Assembly (NCBI GenBank): GCA_025766275.1
Contig: JAFKAC010000082.1
Coordinates: 55,001 to 119,000 of the forward strand
DNA: 64,000 nucleotides
DNA from: Lactarius indigo
Taxonomy: Eukaryota; Basidiomycota; Agaricomycetes; Russulales; Russulaceae
Direction of reading: 5' to 3'
Positions 59,088 to 64,000 of this stretch are shown here, piece by piece; within the stretch, counting starts at the first letter, position 1, and each line of letters starts with the position of its first letter. The notes below the pieces were generated by a model that was not told where the DNA came from, made no database searches, and saw nothing but the letters and a program-made list of their open reading frames with translations. Position numbers and translations under genes: made by a program.

Positions 59088-62000
59088 TCATCCCGGTTCA
59101 AGAGGACGTCGTGGTGCTGAAGCAGCTTTGGAATACTGGAGGAATAGGCACAGTTGATGTTCTAGCACATAAAAGAGCCAAAGGGGGGTAGCTCGATTGA
59201 TGTAGAAGTCAAATGCCCGTGTACGATGACGTGTGTACAGCAGGCAGTGGAAGATGACATGGTTGAATGAATACGGCACTTTGCAGGCGTGACACATGGA
59301 GGCTTCGATAGGAAGATCGGGCCGGTGTCGGAGGGAGTAGTCGGATGTGAAAGAGTGAAGGGTGGCTAGTTGCATGGCAGTGGCATGAGCTTGGCGGTGG
59401 ATGGGCTCATAGTCATCACTGGGCTTTTTGGGGGGTATGGCGGCCAGCCATAGTGGGTGGTTGTGTCCATCAGGGGGACGGGTTGTGTCAATAGAGTGGT
59501 GATAAGCTCGTGGGGTGGATAGGGTGGATAGGGAGGATTGCCAGTCCTTAGCCCAAGAGCGAAAGGCGGCGCCGCGTAAGTGTTTCTTTACCCACGTGAC
59601 TGAATGGGTAGGGGAGGCAGCGGAAGGGGAGGCTGTGCTGCAGGCTCTTGCTACTGCTTTGAAGGCTTCGGAGTCGGGAGCTCTCTTCCGGTCAACAGGC
59701 GACCACACAAGGTTGATCCTCGTGTCCCTGGGCTGTGAGAAGAAGGAAGTGAGAGACCGATGCCAGGTAAGTATTTCGCGTTGGTTGTCAAGGGAGCGGA
59801 AGTTAGTGATTTGGGAGATGTTCGAGTCATTGTGGTACAGTATATAAATGTCTTTTGGGGCCGCATGTGAGCACTCAGCTGAAATGAACTCCGCTGTCTT
59901 GGCCAGGCCAAACAGGGCAACGTCGTTGTCTTCCACCTCCGTACCTAAAACCCATGATTTGGTGATGGGGGGCCGCGTTCCGTGAGAGACGTGGATCGCT
60001 GCCGCCCCGATGTGTTTGTTGTCATAACGGTGTTTGTTTGTGATTTTGGAGACCACGCGGATGACTATTCGGTCGGAAGTGGGTCGGCTGTATAGCTGAT
60101 TGGTCCACTCCTTCCGGGGCTTAGGGTCCGCCTTGCCCTCACAGTTCACGTGCCTTCCCCAGTTGGGAACCTCTCAGGGAGGCATGGCTGTGACGTCGAC
60201 ATGCTCGGTTAACAGGGGGTCAACCAAGCCTGCGAGAACCTCCAAGGCAGTGGGGTGCTGTTGGGTACGTCCAGACCTAACCCGTAATATGCTGTTGCAC
60301 ACCACCCCTCCATTGCTGGAGTGTGGGCCGCTCTGGACCTCCCCTCCCCATTCCTCCCCTAAACGGGTTAGGAGTTGGGAGGTTCGGGGGACGCGGAACA
60401 GTCTGAGGGAAGAGGAAGCTGTCAGTTTCTCAAGGTACTGTTTGGCGGGTAAAATGCATGTTAGTTCGTGTAACGGGCCCCGTGGGGCTGTTCGAAAGAG
60501 CCTGACACAAGTCTTACTCCTTCATTTATCACCTTTTGTACCTTAAGTATGAGGCCTTTGTTTCGTTTCTTTGTCATCCACAATTGACATCCGTATGACA
60601 GAACTGGGAGGCAGATGGCATTGAAGAGGAGCCTCCAGTTGGCGGAGGTAATGCCACGTCTTGAATTGCCTAGGAGTTGAAGCGACTTGATTGATGCTCT
60701 TGCTCTATTGCACATGGTGTCGACGTGTGGGTTCCAGTCTAGTTTGTGGTTGATAAAGAAGCCAAGGTAACGGATATTGTCTGACGCCACTACCAGGTAG
60801 TAGGTGTTGTGAGTGGGGTCGGGGAGATAGAGTTTTGTGGGTGGAGGTTGTCGGTTTCTGGACCAAGGTTTTAGAAAGAAGATTAGTTCAGTCTTATCTG
60901 GCTCGCACTCAAGATTCGAGCGGCGGAGCCAGTCCTCGCATATGCGGTAACGGTCACGCAGTGACATAGTGATTTGGTCCCACGTGTCACCGTGTGCAAA
61001 TATCATACCGTCATCGACATACATGCCGAGTGTGGAGTTGATGGATTCGGGTGGTGGAGCTAGTTTGAGGAGGGTCGATGTATATATGGCGGAGAGGATT
61101 GGGGAGATGGGTGATCCTTGAGGTGTGCCGATCGGTTGGGGGCGTGTGTCGTCCATTTTGCTGTTGAAAGACATTTTGACGCGGCGGTTGTCGAGGAAGG
61201 ATTGGACCCAGCCGTAGATCTGAGGGGGAAAGCCAAGGTTCTTGAGCGTTGCTACCAGTCGGCCACTATGGATGTGGTCGAAAAAACCCTTGATGTCGAA
61301 GAGTAGGGCTGCGCATTTGCGGTTGAGACGATGGGCAGCTTGTACGTCGTGAATAAGGGTTAGTCCAGCGTCAAGTGTGGACGAGAAGGCTCTTGTACCA
61401 AACTGCGTGGTGGGAAGGAGAGAGTATTTGTCAGCACAAAAGGTGATACGTTTCGCGACTACTTTCTCCAGCAGTTTGCTGGTACACTCGATCAGAGAGA
61501 TAGGGCGATAGGCTTTGGGAACCAGATAGCTCGGTTTCCCTGGTTTCGGGATAACCACAACTACCGCTGTCTTCCAGACTGTTGGGTGGTACTGTGATGT
61601 GAGTAAGGCATTAAAGAGGGAAACGATGTGTTGGGCAATGGCGCTCCAAGCCATTTTGAGGATGGTCCATGAGATGCCGGACTCCCCGGGTGCGGAGTGG
61701 TTGTCGCAGGTGTTCAGAAGTCGCAAGACCTCTTCTTCGTGCACGGTATTGAAGGGTCGTGTTGCGATTGGTGGTGGGTCGTCTGGTTGGTTGGGTTGTA
61801 CTTCGCCGAGGTCGTCAACAAAGAACTTGCGGGCGAGTATGCTGCCAATCTCTTCTTGTGAGAATTTTAATGAGCCGTCAGTATCTGATAACGCTGGGAT
61901 GCCTGCCGCTCTGCGGCCATGTCTCCACTTCGCCACCTCCCATACAGGGGATTCCGATATGGTCTTGTTGTAGTAGGCGGTTTTCTTCGCTTTGGTGATC

Positions 62001-63079
62001 TTGCGAAGTTGTGTTATCCTGTTGTGCCTTTCTTCTGAGTCATGGGTGGTGTCGGCAACCGCTTTGGATGCTTCGCGGCATTCTTGATCCCACCAAGGAT
62101 TGCCGCGGGTAGTTTGTGGGTTCTTGACGCGCATATGGGTGAGACATGCTGACGTAATGGCGTTCTGTAAATCGATGGCGGCGTTCTCAAGTTCGCATAC
62201 GTCAGTAGTAGAGCACGGGGGTGGGAGTCGGGAGATAATGTCATTTCGCCAGCGTCTCTCGTCATCTTCCGACTGGAAGATTGGCGAGAAACATTGTTTT
62301 GGGGACTGTTTATCCCCTCTATGTGTTCCGGGGATGACCCATGTGAAGCGAATACCAGCGTGGTCAGAACCAATAGATGCTTCCCAATCGACAACTGGGG
62401 GGGTGAACGTAAGGAGTGTGGCGGCATCATTTGTCCAGACGAGGTCAAGCGTGCTTTCGCGTTCGCTCTGTAGACCTCGTCTGGTGATGACACCTGGTTG
62501 GGAGGCAAGCGTGAAAAGGTTAGTATCTACCCACTGTAGCAGTTTAGGTGACTGCGGGGATTGGGCCCACCCTGGCGGCGACCACTGGGGGGCGTGTAGG
62601 TTGAAGTCACCCACCAGTACTGTGGGAAACGTGGGGTCAGTGTCTAATTCTAGTAAAGATCGGAGTGCTGAGGCATCAGCTATGTCGTTGTAGAAGTTTA
62701 TCAGTCTGAAAGAGTGTTTGTTTATACATACGTCGACGATCATCAGTGAGGGGTGGTGACAGAGGTCGAGGCGGGGGATGATGTGTGCTGGATGTAGGCG
62801 GTATTTTGAAGCAAGGTGATCGTTCTTGCGGGTATATATCATGACTTTGGCGCGTTTATTGTTGGAGAAGTATGGGTAGTGGAGGTTCCATTTGGGGTTA
62901 TTAGCCCCTCCTAGAACGTCAATTCCACTCTTCGATTGGTCGTTGCGGGCAGTGCCAATGGAGCTGAACCAAGGCTCTTGTATACATATGATGTCGTGTT
63001 GTGTGTCTTCTTGTAGAATAGCGTGGGTTGCCATGTTGCGACGGCGCATGTTGACAGATAGAATGGTTGTGCTATGCAT
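59088..63079 (-). pseudogene. LINE-beta ORF2 (endonuclease, RT, RNase H-like, zinc finger)
   Basis: ATG at 63077-63079, only two bases after the ORF1 stop (TAAATATG). APE endonuclease: SVNMRRRN, DIICIQEPWFS, VLVGDFNLHAPQW, STLDLVWTND and GSDHAGIRF. RT: AVVVVIPKPGKPSYLVPKAY, ALLFDIKGFFDHIHSGRL, GTPQGSPISPILSAIY and the intact box GMYVDDGMIFAHG. The frame shifts by one base near 60490 (the RTAPRGPLHELTCILP block continues in another frame) and has a TGA near 60175. The remainder, 60149-59088, is an RNase H-like and linker region with a Cys-x2-Cys-x7-His-x4-Cys motif (CHACKVPYSFNHVIFHC). Full length would be about 1330 codons. Confidence 0.87.
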
Positions 63080-63081
63080 AT

Positions 63082-64000
63082 TTAAACAACATTAAGGGGG
63101 TTAGCGCTGATGTCGTTGAAGGATGAGAGGATCGTCTCGACGACTCTCCATTGTTCCTGTTGGGAGGGGAGGGCTGTGAAATAACGGAAGTCAATTGCGT
63201 TTACGAGGAACTCGTGGATGGCCGGGGAGACTGTAATGTCCTTCCCGAAGAGCAGAAAGAGAACATCAATGAGTTTCGTCTTAAGTTCTTTCTGACGGGT
63301 TAGTTCCTGTTGTGTGGGTTCCGGGACAAAAACTTTGTCAGCAAAGGCGAAGTGTTGTTCCCTTGGGATGGAGTGGAGGAGGTACAAGCGCACCGTGAGA
63401 GGCGTGGGGGTATTCTCGTCCATTCTGTACTGCTCAGCTATAAGTTCAATTTCGTTGTCAGCGTCTCTATCCGGGTGGAGGAGACGATAATGATCGCGGA
63501 TGTGGGAGGAGTGAAGAGGGAAGTTGGCTTTGACAGCCAGGCGCGCTTTGACACTGTCAATGCCGACAAACTTACCGTCCCCTTTACCATTCCATTCGAT
63601 GTCAATAGCGTTCAGGATCTCAAGTTCTTCGTCATAATCTGCTGGTGGAATGAGAGAGCGGAAGGCTGTTTGGGTTTCTTGGACAGTTGTGAGGTGTTGG
63701 TCGAAAATGACAGGCACAGTTCTCCAATCCGGGAGGCCGCTCGAGGCGGGCTGGAAGGCGCCGCCTACTGTATGGGGGGCTGGAGGGGCTGACGTGGAAG
63801 TAAGGGGGCGGGCAGGGATTTTTGAGGTGATACGTCCTTTGTTGGCCGTGAAGCTGGACGAGCCAGGGACGTTTGTGTTATGTGTTGCCACTGTACCACG
63901 TTGTCTGCGGTTCTTCTTCTTAGTGACCGGGGTGAAGGAGTCCTGGTCTAGGTCGTCTACCCTAGCCTGGGGCTCAGTACCTGCAGACGCTGACGTGCCC
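63082..64000 (-). CDS. LINE-beta ORF1, partial
   Basis: Open on the minus strand from the window edge to TAA at 63082-63084, over 300 codons. The N-terminal part seen contains FTPVTKKKNRRQRGT, a basic patch, then Ser/Pro-rich sequence, and a folded-looking part (TVPVIFDQHLTTVQETQTAF, LNAIDIEWNGKGDGKF, HIRDHYRLLHPDRD, ELIAEQYRMDENTPTPL). No zinc knuckle in the visible part. Presumed nucleic-acid-binding partner of ORF2. The true start lies outside the window. Confidence 0.75.
   Translation of the reverse strand, partial: GTSASAGTEPQARVDDLDQDSFTPVTKKKNRRQRGTVATHNTNVPGSSSFTANKGRITSKIPARPLTSTSAPPAPHTVGGAFQPASSGLPDWRTVPVIFDQHLTTVQETQTAFRSLIPPADYDEELEILNAIDIEWNGKGDGKFVGIDSVKARLAVKANFPLHSSHIRDHYRLLHPDRDADNEIELIAEQYRMDENTPTPLTVRLYLLHSIPREQHFAFADKVFVPEPTQQELTRQKELKTKLIDVLFLLFGKDITVSPAIHEFLVNAIDFRYFTALPSQQEQWRVVETILSSFNDISANPLNVV

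Larger units (their letters stand above)
58741..64000 (-). mobile_element. Non-LTR retrotransposon LINE-beta (Tad-like), 5' end outside window
   Basis: Minus-strand element ending in an uninterrupted 34-nt T run (58741-58774, its poly(A) tail) inserted in the RT of element F. Order on the minus strand: ORF1 (63082 onward), ORF2 with endonuclease, RT and an RNase H/zinc-finger end, and a 3' untranslated region at 58775-59087. A clean long tail suggests a fairly recent insertion, yet ORF2 carries a frameshift and a stop. Assignment to the Tad-type group rests on the APE-RT-RNase H order and on the fungal context. Confidence 0.88.

Overview
The window reads as a transposon-dense segment of a basidiomycete (most likely agaricomycete) nuclear genome. 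The evidence is short 48-55 nt GT-AG introns with CTAAC-like branch points, Ty3/Gypsy chromoviruses carrying C-terminal chromodomains, and two non-LTR elements. Roughly nine tenths is retrotransposon sequence. No rRNA, tRNA or CRISPR array was seen.

Layout. (1) 1-22056: an old minus-strand non-LTR element (LINE-alpha; ORF1, then APE endonuclease plus RT) is cut into three pieces. It is split by Gypsy element A (plus strand, 843-16927, target duplication ATCGG) and by a solo LTR (16986-17493, AGAGG). Element A is itself split by intact Gypsy element B (minus, 1113-8922, CACGC) and by a solo LTR (11430-12007, CAGAA). (2) 22057-24426: no recognised gene. (3) 24427-29461: decayed minus-strand Gypsy element E, truncated at its 3' end and carrying a solo LTR. 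(4) 29462-42649: old minus-strand Gypsy element D, interrupted by intact element C (plus, 29892-37689, CTTCC; its two LTRs look identical) and by three solo LTRs. (5) 44664-48031: three tandem intron-containing genes, apparently diverged paralogs, the first with a Zn(II)2Cys6 cluster. (6) 48392-53922: minus-strand Gypsy-like element G of another lineage, interrupted by Gypsy element F (53923-58740). F is in turn interrupted by LINE-beta (58741 to beyond 64000, 34-nt poly(A) tail).

Elements A, B, C and E form one clade with a shared and unusually rich plan. A TATA box lies 34 nt upstream of a presumed start at an LTR palindrome. An 11-nt primer-binding site matches that transcript 5' end, as in Tf1-type self-priming. 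The long leader is free of ATG and runs into a conserved, Met-free Gag N-terminal domain. A GGGTTTT -1 frameshift site joins gag to pol. A polypurine tract with an adjoining palindrome sits almost exactly at the element midpoint. Pol carries a long extra C-terminal domain, and a second conserved reading frame (here called ORF-X) overlaps it in the +1 frame. In element F the corresponding C-terminal domain is a separate ORF3 that also carries a row of zinc knuckles.

Old copies decay mainly by C-to-T/G-to-A changes, many at CpG and many giving TGA stops, which suggests methylation-linked mutation. All alignments and comparisons were made by eye.
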